Positions 1 to 3,873 of a stretch of 5,943 nucleotides of DNA are shown piece by piece. The first letter of the stretch is position 1, and each line of letters starts with the position of its first letter. The stretch covers positions 1 through 5,943 of the forward strand of contig CAKZZK010000026.1 of the NCBI GenBank assembly GCA_937885235.1. Direction: 5' to 3'. The translations under genes were made by a program, and so were the position numbers. This DNA comes from an uncultured Treponema sp. Lineage in GTDB: Bacteria; Spirochaetota; Spirochaetia; Treponematales; Treponemataceae. The notes beneath the pieces were generated by a model. The model had not been told where the DNA came from and did not search any database. It was given only the letters and a program-made list of their open reading frames with translations.

Positions 1-51
1 GAAGCCCCGCAAGAATACGTCTCTGCATTGAGAGCCGAGGACAGGGTATGA
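1..51 (+). CDS. Antitoxin, C-terminal end only (module 1, family A)
   Basis: Only the last 16 codons are in the window, reading E-A-P-Q-E-Y-V-S-A-L-R-A-E-D-R-V and then TGA. This tail lines up with the end of the complete antitoxin at 543-782 (E-D-P-A-V-C-I-R-R-M-R-D-D-D-R-I), sharing E, P, R and the final D-R plus an aliphatic residue. The stop overlaps the toxin start as ATGA (48-51), the usual translational coupling of a TA pair. It is therefore most likely the partner antitoxin of the toxin that follows; its DNA-binding part lies outside the window. Confidence 0.7.
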   Translation, partial: EAPQEYVSALRAEDRV

Positions 52-461
52 GTTCTGTTTTTTTGGACACATCTTCGCTTATCTATTATTTGGACGGCTT
101 CGAGCCTTTTGCAACAAAAGTCGAACAGTTCTTGCTTTCGACGCTGAACAGTTCGACGAGCCTTTATACTTCAACTATCACCGATACGGAATATTTTGTT
201 TATCCGTATCGGGAGAATAATTTTTCCAAAATCATCATATACAAGTCCTTTCTGCAGGATGTTCATATTCAAAAAGTATGTATCGATGATTCAATAGCCG
301 AAAAAGCCGCCCAAATCCGTGCTTTTTATCAAAGCATAAAAACTCCCGATTCTCTCCAGCTCGCTTCCGCGATTAAATCTGGCTGCGACGTGTTTTTGGC
401 AAACGACAAGCAGCTCAAGCAGGTGCAGGAAATCCGCGTGCTTCTCGTGGACGAGCTGTAG
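48..461 (+). CDS. PIN-domain ribonuclease toxin (VapC-like), module 1
   Basis: This 137-residue protein has the size and layout of a single PIN domain, the Mg-dependent RNase fold of VapC toxins. The acidic residues expected in the active site are present: D7 in F-L-D-T-S, E48 in T-D-T-E-Y, D101 in K-T-P-D-S-L-Q-L-A and D120 in L-A-N-D-K-Q-L. VapC toxins cut specific tRNAs or rRNA and are held inactive by the cognate antitoxin; the RNA target cannot be read from the sequence. The ATG at 48 overlaps the antitoxin stop, which supports this start. It is a paralogue of the toxin at 769-1191, and the last third is almost the same at DNA level while the 5' half is clearly different. An hsdS-like fragment begins at the stop codon. 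Confidence 0.9.
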   Translation: MSSVFLDTSSLIYYLDGFEPFATKVEQFLLSTLNSSTSLYTSTITDTEYFVYPYRENNFSKIIIYKSFLQDVHIQKVCIDDSIAEKAAQIRAFYQSIKTPDSLQLASAIKSGCDVFLANDKQLKQVQEIRVLLVDEL

Positions 462-482
462 GAAAATCGCCGAGCTGGAGCG
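381..482 (+). repeat. Near-identical toxin 3' end block, copy 1 (family A)
   Basis: It covers the end of toxin 1 (from G-C-D-V-F-L) and the start of the hsdS tail. By eye it differs from 1111-1213 at about 8 bases plus one single-base length change, whereas the upstream parts of the two genes are poorly alike. Copy 2 is 1111-1213. Confidence 0.75.
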
Positions 483-498
483 GATACAATGGGCTTAA
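460..498 (+). pseudogene. hsdS 3'-end remnant A (short)
   Basis: In the frame starting at 460 the sequence reads R-K-I-A-E-L-E-R-I-Q-W-A and stops at 496-498. The first eight residues match the HsdS-like tails found after the other toxins, so this is a truncated copy that lacks the usual C-P-E-R-K-R end. It overlaps the stop codon of the preceding toxin by two bases. No start codon or RBS belongs to it, so it is read as a remnant. Confidence 0.6.
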
Positions 499-513
499 GT
501 CATTGTCAAACTA

Positions 514-536
514 TGGTATAATATGAGTATGGAGGT
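514..536 (+). promoter_or_regulatory. Extended -10 promoter and RBS of module 2
   Basis: TATAAT at 517-522 is preceded by TG one base upstream (514-515), giving an extended -10. No -35 box is seen at the right distance. GGAGGT at 531-536 lies 6 bases before the ATG at 543. A transcript starting about 7 bases after the -10 would begin almost at the RBS, leaving a leader of roughly 14 bases. The same block precedes modules 3, 4, 5 and 6. Confidence 0.75.
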
Positions 537-542
537 ATTTTT

Positions 543-782
543 ATGATGACAGCGGTAAACGGCTATTACGAAAACGGCGTATGTGTGCCGACGGAAACGC
601 TCGTTCTGGAAAACAAGCAGCGGGTGATTATAACGGTGGTTGACGAGCCAATCGCCGAGAGAAAAGCGGACAAGGCGGCGAAAATTGCGGAACTGCGCTC
701 GCTCTGCCACCCGGGAAAGCAGGTCTGGACGGAAGACCCCGCCGTCTGCATACGGAGAATGCGCGACGATGACAGAATATAA
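543..782 (+). CDS. Antitoxin, AF2212-like/DUF104-type (module 2, family A)
   Basis: This 79-residue protein is a predicted antitoxin of a VapBC pair. Its N-terminus, with Y-Y-E-N-G-V-C-V-P-T-E and then L-E-N-K-Q-R-V-I-I-T-V, resembles the short beta-rich AF2212-like (DUF104/UPF0165) antitoxins, which typically read Y-E-N-G-V-(F/L)-x-P followed by a G-x-x-V-x-V strand. The central K/A/E-rich part (about residues 38-52) may be helical, and the charged tail probably wraps the toxin. The start at 543 is fixed by GGAGGT at 531-536; a second ATG follows at once at 546. Its last 14 bases overlap the toxin start. The family name is by pattern recognition, not by search. Confidence 0.8.
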   Translation: MMTAVNGYYENGVCVPTETLVLENKQRVIITVVDEPIAERKADKAAKIAELRSLCHPGKQVWTEDPAVCIRRMRDDDRI

Positions 783-1191
783 CTCGCTGTATCTCGACAC
801 CGCTCCGATTATCTACGCGCTGGAGAGCGTCGAGCCGTATACGCAGAATGTGCAGGATTTCTTGTTCTCGCATTTCGAGAGCGACTGCACTTTCATTTCC
901 TCCGCAATCACGAACGCCGAATATCTCGTGTTTCCGTACCGGAATCAGGATTTTCAGAAAATAATGGAATTCGATCGGTTCAAGGCAATTCTGAACATAA
1001 AAATGATTCCCGCAGATGAGGCAACCACGAAGCGGGCTGCGGAAATCCGCGCGAAATATAAGGGCATAAAGGGGATGGACTCCATTCATCTCGCCACCGC
1101 GATTGCATACGGCTGCGACGTGTTTCTGACGAACGACAAGCAGCTCAAGCAAGTGCAGGAAATCCCCGTGCTTCTCGTGGACGAGCTATAG
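769..1191 (+). CDS. PIN-domain ribonuclease toxin (VapC-like), module 2
   Basis: This 140-residue PIN-domain toxin is paralogous to the one in module 1. Putative catalytic acids are D10 (Y-L-D-T-A), E51 (T-N-A-E-Y), D104 (K-G-M-D-S-I-H-L-A) and D123 (L-T-N-D-K-Q-L). The frame is open upstream to 640, but that part only shadows the antitoxin in another frame. The ATG at 769 is chosen because it overlaps the antitoxin end by 14 bases, places L-Y-L-D-T at the expected N-terminus, and has GGAG at 754-757. It is presumed to cleave RNA and to be neutralised by the product of 543-782. The 3' end from 1111 is near-identical to module 1 from 381, which suggests recombination between copies. Confidence 0.9.
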   Translation: MTEYNSLYLDTAPIIYALESVEPYTQNVQDFLFSHFESDCTFISSAITNAEYLVFPYRNQDFQKIMEFDRFKAILNIKMIPADEATTKRAAEIRAKYKGIKGMDSIHLATAIAYGCDVFLTNDKQLKQVQEIPVLLVDEL

Positions 1192-1289
1192 GAAAAATCG
1201 CGGGGCTGGAGCGGAGAATCGGCGCGGCAAAGCGGACGATGGCGGAATGCCCGGAGAAAAAGCGCGCGGTGCTGAGGAAATGGCTGTAG
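1191..1289 (+). pseudogene. hsdS 3'-end remnant B
   Basis: In the frame starting at 1191 the sequence encodes about 32 residues beginning G-K-I-A-G-L-E-R-R-I and ending C-P-E-K-K-R-A-V-L-R-K-W-L, then TAG at 1287-1289. This is the pattern of the C-terminal end of type I restriction specificity subunits, after the P-L-x-E-Q motif (seen complete in remnant C). There is no start codon, RBS or specificity domain, so it is an hsdS fragment placed directly after the toxin stop. The frame is undamaged. Confidence 0.7.
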
Positions 1290-1310
1290 GGAGCGGGAAG
1301 CGGAATTATG

Positions 1311-1333
1311 TGGTATAATGGTGATATGGAGGT
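1311..1333 (+). promoter_or_regulatory. Extended -10 promoter and RBS of module 3
   Basis: TGGTATAAT spans 1311-1319, 8 bases follow, then GGAGGT at 1328-1333, and ATG at 1339. The stretch ATTATGTGGTATAAT is closely repeated before modules 4 and 6. No convincing -35 lies 17 bases upstream (GAGCGG there). No clear inverted repeat that could serve as an antitoxin operator was found. Confidence 0.75.
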
Positions 1334-1338
1334 AAATT

Positions 1339-1545
1339 ATGGGCGAAGCATTGATGAAGATGTATGAGACGATGACCGAAACAGAGCAAAATGAGCTTTA
1401 TGATTTTGCTTTGTTCATCGTGTCGAAGCGGAAAAAGGAAACAAACCCGCTTGAAGAGTTTTGCGGGGTTTTGTCGGACGAGGATGCGGCAGTGATGATG
1501 AGCGCGATTGACGAATGCAGGAGAATAGAGCCTGATGAATGGTAA
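1339..1545 (+). CDS. Antitoxin, small DUF2281-like (module 3, family B)
   Basis: This 68-residue antitoxin candidate starts M-G-E-A-L-M-K-M-Y-E-T and carries an acidic/amphipathic helix (E-Q-N-E-L-Y-D-F-A-L-F-I-V) like the helix of DUF2281-type or similar small antitoxins (x-E-V-x-D-F-x-x-F-L). A basic patch K-R-K-K-E follows, and then a conserved tail V-L-S-D-E-D-A-A-V-M-M that ends E-P-D-E-W. It is clearly homologous to 2882-3100. GGAGGT at 1328-1333 sets the start. The final 11 bases overlap the toxin start (1535-1545), as in module 5. The family assignment is tentative; the antitoxin role rests on size, position and coupling. Confidence 0.8.
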   Translation: MGEALMKMYETMTETEQNELYDFALFIVSKRKKETNPLEEFCGVLSDEDAAVMMSAIDECRRIEPDEW

Positions 1546-1921
1546 TTTGATGGACACAAACGTTATCGTGCGCGTTCTGAACGGCGACAGGGAGCTGATA
1601 AAAGAGCTTTCAAAAATCGGCGGTCTGTGTTCCTGCTCGGTCGTTTTGGGCGAACTCATTTTCGGAGCCGCAAAATCGGCGCGGACTGAGCAGAACAAGC
1701 AGAACGCAAGAAACTTTTGTTCTCGCTATCCGCTGCTCGACATCACGGATTCCGTCGCGGAGGTGTACGGCGAAATCAAGAAAGAGCTGCAATCGCACGG
1801 CAACATTATGCCGGAGAATGATATGTGGATAGCGGCGACGGCGTTGGCGAACAATATGACGGTCGTGACGCAGGACAAGCATTTTGAGCATATTCCAAGG
1901 CTGACGGTGGTAAAGCTGTAG
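1535..1921 (+). CDS. PIN-domain ribonuclease toxin (VapC), module 3
   Basis: This 128-residue VapC-type toxin shows all four acidic positions: D7 in M-D-T-N-V, E40 in V-L-G-E-L-I-F-G, D96 in P-E-N-D-M-W-I-A-A-T-A and D114 in V-T-Q-D-K-H-F. These signatures match the classical VapC branch, which cleaves tRNA in known members; the target here is unknown. It starts 11 bases inside the antitoxin gene without a separate strong RBS, so translation is probably coupled. The last 132 bases plus the beginning of the hsdS tail are almost the same as in module 5, whereas residues 18-85 differ widely. Confidence 0.93.
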   Translation: MNGNLMDTNVIVRVLNGDRELIKELSKIGGLCSCSVVLGELIFGAAKSARTEQNKQNARNFCSRYPLLDITDSVAEVYGEIKKELQSHGNIMPENDMWIAATALANNMTVVTQDKHFEHIPRLTVVKL

Positions 1922-1949
1922 CCCCATGCCGCCGCTCGACGAACAGCGG
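1790..1949 (+). repeat. Near-identical toxin 3' end block, copy 1 (family B)
   Basis: This 160-base block runs from Q-S-H-G-N-I-M-P-E-N-D in toxin 3 through the stop into the D-E-Q-R codons of the hsdS tail. By my count it differs from 3345-3504 at 8 positions. Several of the coding differences are third-position changes. The block crosses the gene end without a break, so the homologous unit is not the gene itself. Confidence 0.8.
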
Positions 1950-2045
1950 AAAATCGCGGAGAAAGAGCGGAGAATCGGAGAGAAGAAGCGGACGATGGCG
2001 GAGTGCCCTGAGCGGAAGCGGGTGGTGCTGAGGAAGTGGCTGTAA
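1923..2045 (+). pseudogene. hsdS 3'-end remnant C (with P-P-L-D-E-Q motif)
   Basis: This is the most complete tail. In the frame starting at 1923 it reads P-M-P-P-L-D-E-Q-R-K-I-A-E, then a charged K/E/R helix, then C-P-E-R-K-R-V-V-L-R-K-W-L and TAA at 2043-2045. P-P-L-x-E-Q-x-x-I is the well-known conserved motif at the start of a conserved coiled-coil segment in type I restriction HsdS proteins, which makes the identification reasonably firm. It begins two bases after the toxin stop. An ATG at 1926 could start a 39-residue peptide, but no RBS precedes it. About 40 residues remain of a protein normally around 400 long. Confidence 0.78.
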
Positions 2046-2062
2046 GGAGCGGAGAGATTATG

Positions 2063-2084
2063 TGGTATAATGAGATATGGAGGT
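2063..2084 (+). promoter_or_regulatory. Extended -10 promoter and RBS of module 4
   Basis: TGGTATAAT at 2063-2071 is followed after 7 bases by GGAGGT at 2079-2084, and ATG at 2091 (6-base spacing). It belongs to the common block seen before modules 2-6. The transcript start would fall close to the RBS, giving a very short leader. Confidence 0.75.
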
Positions 2085-2090
2085 AAAGAT

Positions 2091-2306
2091 ATGATGACAA
2101 TGGCTCAAGTTGAAAACCAAGTGAATCTTTTTTCGTTCGAGGAGCAGCTGCATTTGCTTGCGTACATCGCGAACAAGGTCAATATGCGTTCGGCTGAGAA
2201 TGTGCAGTCAAAGAAACCGAAACGCACCGCGGGAGGGCTTACGGGCAGGTTCTGGATGGCGGACGATTTTGACGAAACGCCCGACTGCTTCAAGGAGTAT
2301 ATGTGA
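2091..2306 (+). CDS. Antitoxin, DUF2281-like (module 4, family C)
   Basis: This 71-residue predicted antitoxin is homologous to 3658-3873: both share N-Q-(V/I), F-(S)-x-E-E-Q-L, L-L-A-Y-I-A-N and an end of D-F-D-E-x-x-x-x-F-x-E-Y-M. That helix and tail are typical of small antitoxins paired with PIN toxins. An upstream ATG at 2070 is in frame but lies inside the -10 box; GGAGGT at 2079-2084 favours 2091, which gives exactly the length of the paralogue. Further ATGs follow at 2094 and 2100. The TGA stop shares one base with the toxin ATG (TGATG). The gene is intact although its toxin is broken. Confidence 0.82.
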   Translation: MMTMAQVENQVNLFSFEEQLHLLAYIANKVNMRSAENVQSKKPKRTAGGLTGRFWMADDFDETPDCFKEYM

Positions 2307-2683
2307 TGTACATAATCGACACGCACGCACTTTTATGATACTTGCGCGATTCTTCGGAGCTTTCCGAAAGGGTGCGCGAAATCATCGACAACGAGGAGCG
2401 GATTTTCACGAGCATCGCTTCCCTTTGGGAAATCGCGATAAAGCACAGCATCAGCAAGCTGGATTTGGAGTTTTCGATAACGCAGATTGAAGAGCTATGC
2501 AAGCAAAAAGACATTTCGATTCTCCCGATTGCGTCCAAACATTTGGACGAACTGGAAAATCTGCCGAATCATCACAACGACCCGTTCGACCGCTTGATTA
2601 TCTGCCAAGCCCGTACTGAAAACCTGACGATTATCACACGCGACACAATTATTCCGAAATATCCCGTAAAAACTGTGTGGTAG
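2306..2683 (+). pseudogene. PIN-domain toxin broken by in-frame TGA (module 4, family C)
   Basis: From ATG 2306 the frame reads M-Y-I-I-D-T-H-A-L-L, then TGA at 2336-2338, then Y-L-R-D-S-S-E-L and stays open to TAG at 2681-2683. The paralogue at 3873 has L-L-W-Y-L at this place, so a TGG tryptophan codon has become TGA. The rest of the PIN domain is intact: S-L-W-E-I-A-I-K (E42), N-D-P-F-D-R-L-I (D92, D95) and I-T-R-D (D113). Restart at a TTG (2342) is possible, but that product would lack the first strand and catalytic D5. It is most likely an inactive toxin. Read-through of UGA, or a sequencing error, is the alternative. Confidence 0.85.
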
Positions 2684-2699
2684 GGCATAGCAAATCTCC

Positions 2700-2813
2700 G
2701 TGCGGGAAATCATCGGGAAAATCGCGGAGCTGGAGGGGAGAATCAGCGCAACGAAGCGGACGATGGCGGAATGCCCAGAGCGCAAGCGGGCGGTGCTAAG
2801 GAAGTGGCTGTAG
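2700..2813 (+). pseudogene. hsdS 3'-end remnant D
   Basis: In the frame starting at 2700 it reads V-R-E-I-I-G-K-I-A-E-L-E, continues through a basic helix, and ends C-P-E-R-K-R-A-V-L-R-K-W-L then TAG at 2811-2813. It matches remnants B and C, with many of the differences at third codon positions. It starts 16 bases after the stop of the broken toxin, and the DNA at 2684-2699 has no recognisable origin. There is no start codon or RBS. It lies in a different frame from the toxin before it. Confidence 0.7.
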
Positions 2814-2851
2814 GAAGGGCGGTAGCTGGCTTACAAAACAGGCTGTACCTG

Positions 2852-2875
2852 TGGTATAATAGTGGATATGGAGGT
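2852..2875 (+). promoter_or_regulatory. Extended -10 promoter and RBS of module 5
   Basis: TGGTATAAT at 2852-2860 is followed after 9 bases by GGAGGT at 2870-2875, and ATG at 2882. About 40 bases separate the hsdS stop from this -10, more than in modules 3, 4 and 6, and TTACAA at 2831-2836 (18 bases upstream) could act as a weak -35. Confidence 0.72.
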
Positions 2876-2881
2876 TTAATT

Positions 2882-3100
2882 ATGGGCGAAGCATTGATGA
2901 AAATGTACGAAACGCTTGACGAAACGGCTCAAAAAGAAGCATACGATTATGTGGCTTATCTTGTGTATAAACAGCAAAAACAAAAGACTGCATCGCAGGA
3001 GCACATCGACAAGTTTTTCGGAGTCCTGAGCGACGAGGATGCTGCCGTGATGATGGCAGCTGTGGACGAGTGCAGAAGGATTGAGCCAGATGAATGGTAA
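2882..3100 (+). CDS. Antitoxin, small DUF2281-like (module 5, family B)
   Basis: This 72-residue paralogue of the module 3 antitoxin has the same N-terminus (M-G-E-A-L-M-K-M-Y-E-T) and the same tail (V-L-S-D-E-D-A-A-V-M-M to E-P-D-E-W), while the middle (residues about 12-48) is more variable and slightly longer. The frame is open from 2771, but that stretch is hsdS tail and promoter. GGAGGT at 2870-2875 six bases before ATG 2882, and the match to 1339, fix the start. The last 11 bases overlap the toxin. Conserved ends with a variable middle, the part likely to contact the toxin or DNA, suggest a specificity change; that is inference. Confidence 0.82.
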   Translation: MGEALMKMYETLDETAQKEAYDYVAYLVYKQQKQKTASQEHIDKFFGVLSDEDAAVMMAAVDECRRIEPDEW

Positions 3101-3476
3101 TATTTTGGATACGAACGTGATTATCAGGCTGCTGAACGGCAACGCAACGGTTCGCTCGGCAGTCTACGATATGGAGCGCATATATATTCCTGCCGTCGTA
3201 ATCGGGGAGCTTCTTTTCGGTGCGGAAAAATCGCAAAAACGCGAGCAGAACCGAAAAAACTATCTTGATTTTTGTGCGCCGTATCCAGTTCTCGACGTGA
3301 CGAAAGAGGTCGCGGCAGAATACGGCAGGCTGAAATGCGAGCAGCAATCGCACGGCAACATTATGCCGGAGAATGATATGTGGATAGCGGCGACGGCGTT
3401 GGCGAATAATATGACGGTCGTGACGCAAGACAAGCATTTCGAGCATATTCCAATGCTGACGGTGATAAAACTGTAG
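3090..3476 (+). CDS. PIN-domain ribonuclease toxin (VapC), module 5
   Basis: This 128-residue VapC-type toxin has the same length as the module 3 toxin. Acidic residues are D7 (I-L-D-T-N-V), E40 (V-I-G-E-L-L-F-G), D96 (P-E-N-D-M-W-I-A-A) and D114 (V-T-Q-D-K-H-F), so the active site looks complete. A TTG start at 3081 is possible, but ATG 3090 gives the same 11-base overlap with the antitoxin as in module 3 and is preferred. Residues 86-128 are nearly the same as in module 3, while residues 18-85 are much less alike, which points to recombination or gene conversion. Confidence 0.93.
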   Translation: MNGNILDTNVIIRLLNGNATVRSAVYDMERIYIPAVVIGELLFGAEKSQKREQNRKNYLDFCAPYPVLDVTKEVAAEYGRLKCEQQSHGNIMPENDMWIAATALANNMTVVTQDKHFEHIPMLTVIKL

Positions 3477-3504
3477 CCCCGTGCCGCTGCTCGACGAACA
3501 GCGG
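3345..3504 (+). repeat. Near-identical toxin 3' end block, copy 2 (family B)
   Basis: This is the partner of 1790-1949, in the same orientation and about 1555 bases apart. It could support unequal crossing over that would delete or duplicate one B-C pair of modules. Confidence 0.8.
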
Positions 3505-3613
3505 GAAATCGTCGGGAAAATCGCGGCGCTGGAGCAAAGAATCAACGCTGCGAAGCGGACAATGGCGGAGTGCCCAGAGCGCAAAGCGGGCGGTGCTGGA
3601 GGCGCGGCTGTAG
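3478..3613 (+). pseudogene. hsdS 3'-end remnant E, frameshifted
   Basis: It begins P-V-P-L-L-D-E-Q-R-E-I-V-G-K-I-A, so the HsdS P-x-L-D-E-Q motif is present, and runs in frame to C-P-E-R-K. An extra A in the run at 3583-3585 then shifts the frame. Removing one A restores R-A-V-L-E-A-R-L and the TAG at 3611-3613, which matches the ends of the other copies. It starts one base after the toxin stop, exactly as in module 3. Confidence 0.75.
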
Positions 3614-3628
3614 GGAGAGAAATTTATG

Positions 3629-3651
3629 TGGTATAATAGTGATGTGGAGGT
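3629..3651 (+). promoter_or_regulatory. Extended -10 promoter and RBS of module 6
   Basis: TGGTATAAT at 3629-3637 is followed after 8 bases by GGAGGT at 3646-3651, and ATG at 3658. The block lies only about 15 bases after the hsdS remnant. The following TATTTTT before the ATG also occurs in module 2, although the antitoxins there are unrelated. Confidence 0.75.
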
Positions 3652-3657
3652 ATTTTT

Positions 3658-3873
3658 ATGAGCGATGCATTGGCGTATGTTCAGAATCAAATTCTTGATT
3701 TTTCTATGGAAGAACAGCTTTTTTTGCTTGCGTACATTGCAAACAACATAAATAGAAAGAAAGCTGAAAAAACAAAAGCTTTTGTGCGTAAAGCTGGAAT
3801 CGGCAAAGACCCTGATTTTTATATGTCCCCTGATTTTGACGAGCCTTTGGAAGATTTTGCGGAGTATATGTGA
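3658..3873 (+). CDS. Antitoxin, DUF2281-like (module 6, family C)
   Basis: This 71-residue predicted antitoxin starts M-S-D-A-L-A-Y-V-Q-N-Q-I and contains F-S-M-E-E-Q-L-F-L-L-A-Y-I-A-N, a lysine-rich linker (about residues 36-46) and an acidic end D-F-D-E-P-L-E-D-F-A-E-Y-M. It has the same length as its paralogue at 2091. GGAGGT at 3646-3651 sets the start. The TGA overlaps the toxin ATG by one base. The gene is richer in A and T than modules 2-5, which may reflect more recent arrival or a different source; this is a visual impression only. Confidence 0.83.
   Translation: MSDALAYVQNQILDFSMEEQLFLLAYIANNINRKKAEKTKAFVRKAGIGKDPDFYMSPDFDEPLEDFAEYM

Noticed and set aside
503..508. TTGTCA as a -35 box for module 2
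   Set aside because: Only 8 bases separate it from TATAAT at 517-522, far too short for a sigma-70 type promoter.
640..768. In-frame extension of toxin 2 back to 640, giving 183 residues
   Set aside because: The extra 43 residues are arginine-rich, overlap the antitoxin in another frame and do not fit a PIN domain N-terminus; ATG 769 matches the overlap style of the other modules.
1926..2045. Functional small gene starting at ATG 1926 (39 residues)
   Set aside because: There is no RBS, the other tails mostly lack a start here, and the peptide is only the end of an HsdS; it is kept as a remnant, with possible translation raised as a finding.
2771..2881. Extension of antitoxin 5 upstream to 2771
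   Set aside because: It covers the hsdS tail in another frame and the promoter; the RBS at 2870-2875 and the module 3 paralogue place the start at 2882.
2880..3584. Long open frames on the minus strand through the array (also 3361-4044 and 628-1152)
   Set aside because: They are antisense shadows of the toxin and antitoxin genes, with no RBS and no recognisable domains.
460..3613. CRISPR array, because of repeated spacers
   Set aside because: The repeats are about 40-135 bases, several hundred bases apart, separate real genes, and are protein-coding in character.
462..3657. Integron attC-like recombination sites between cassettes
   Set aside because: No GTTRRRY/RYYYAAC core pairs or imperfect palindromes were seen, and the spacers read as hsdS coding sequence; no integrase gene is in the window.
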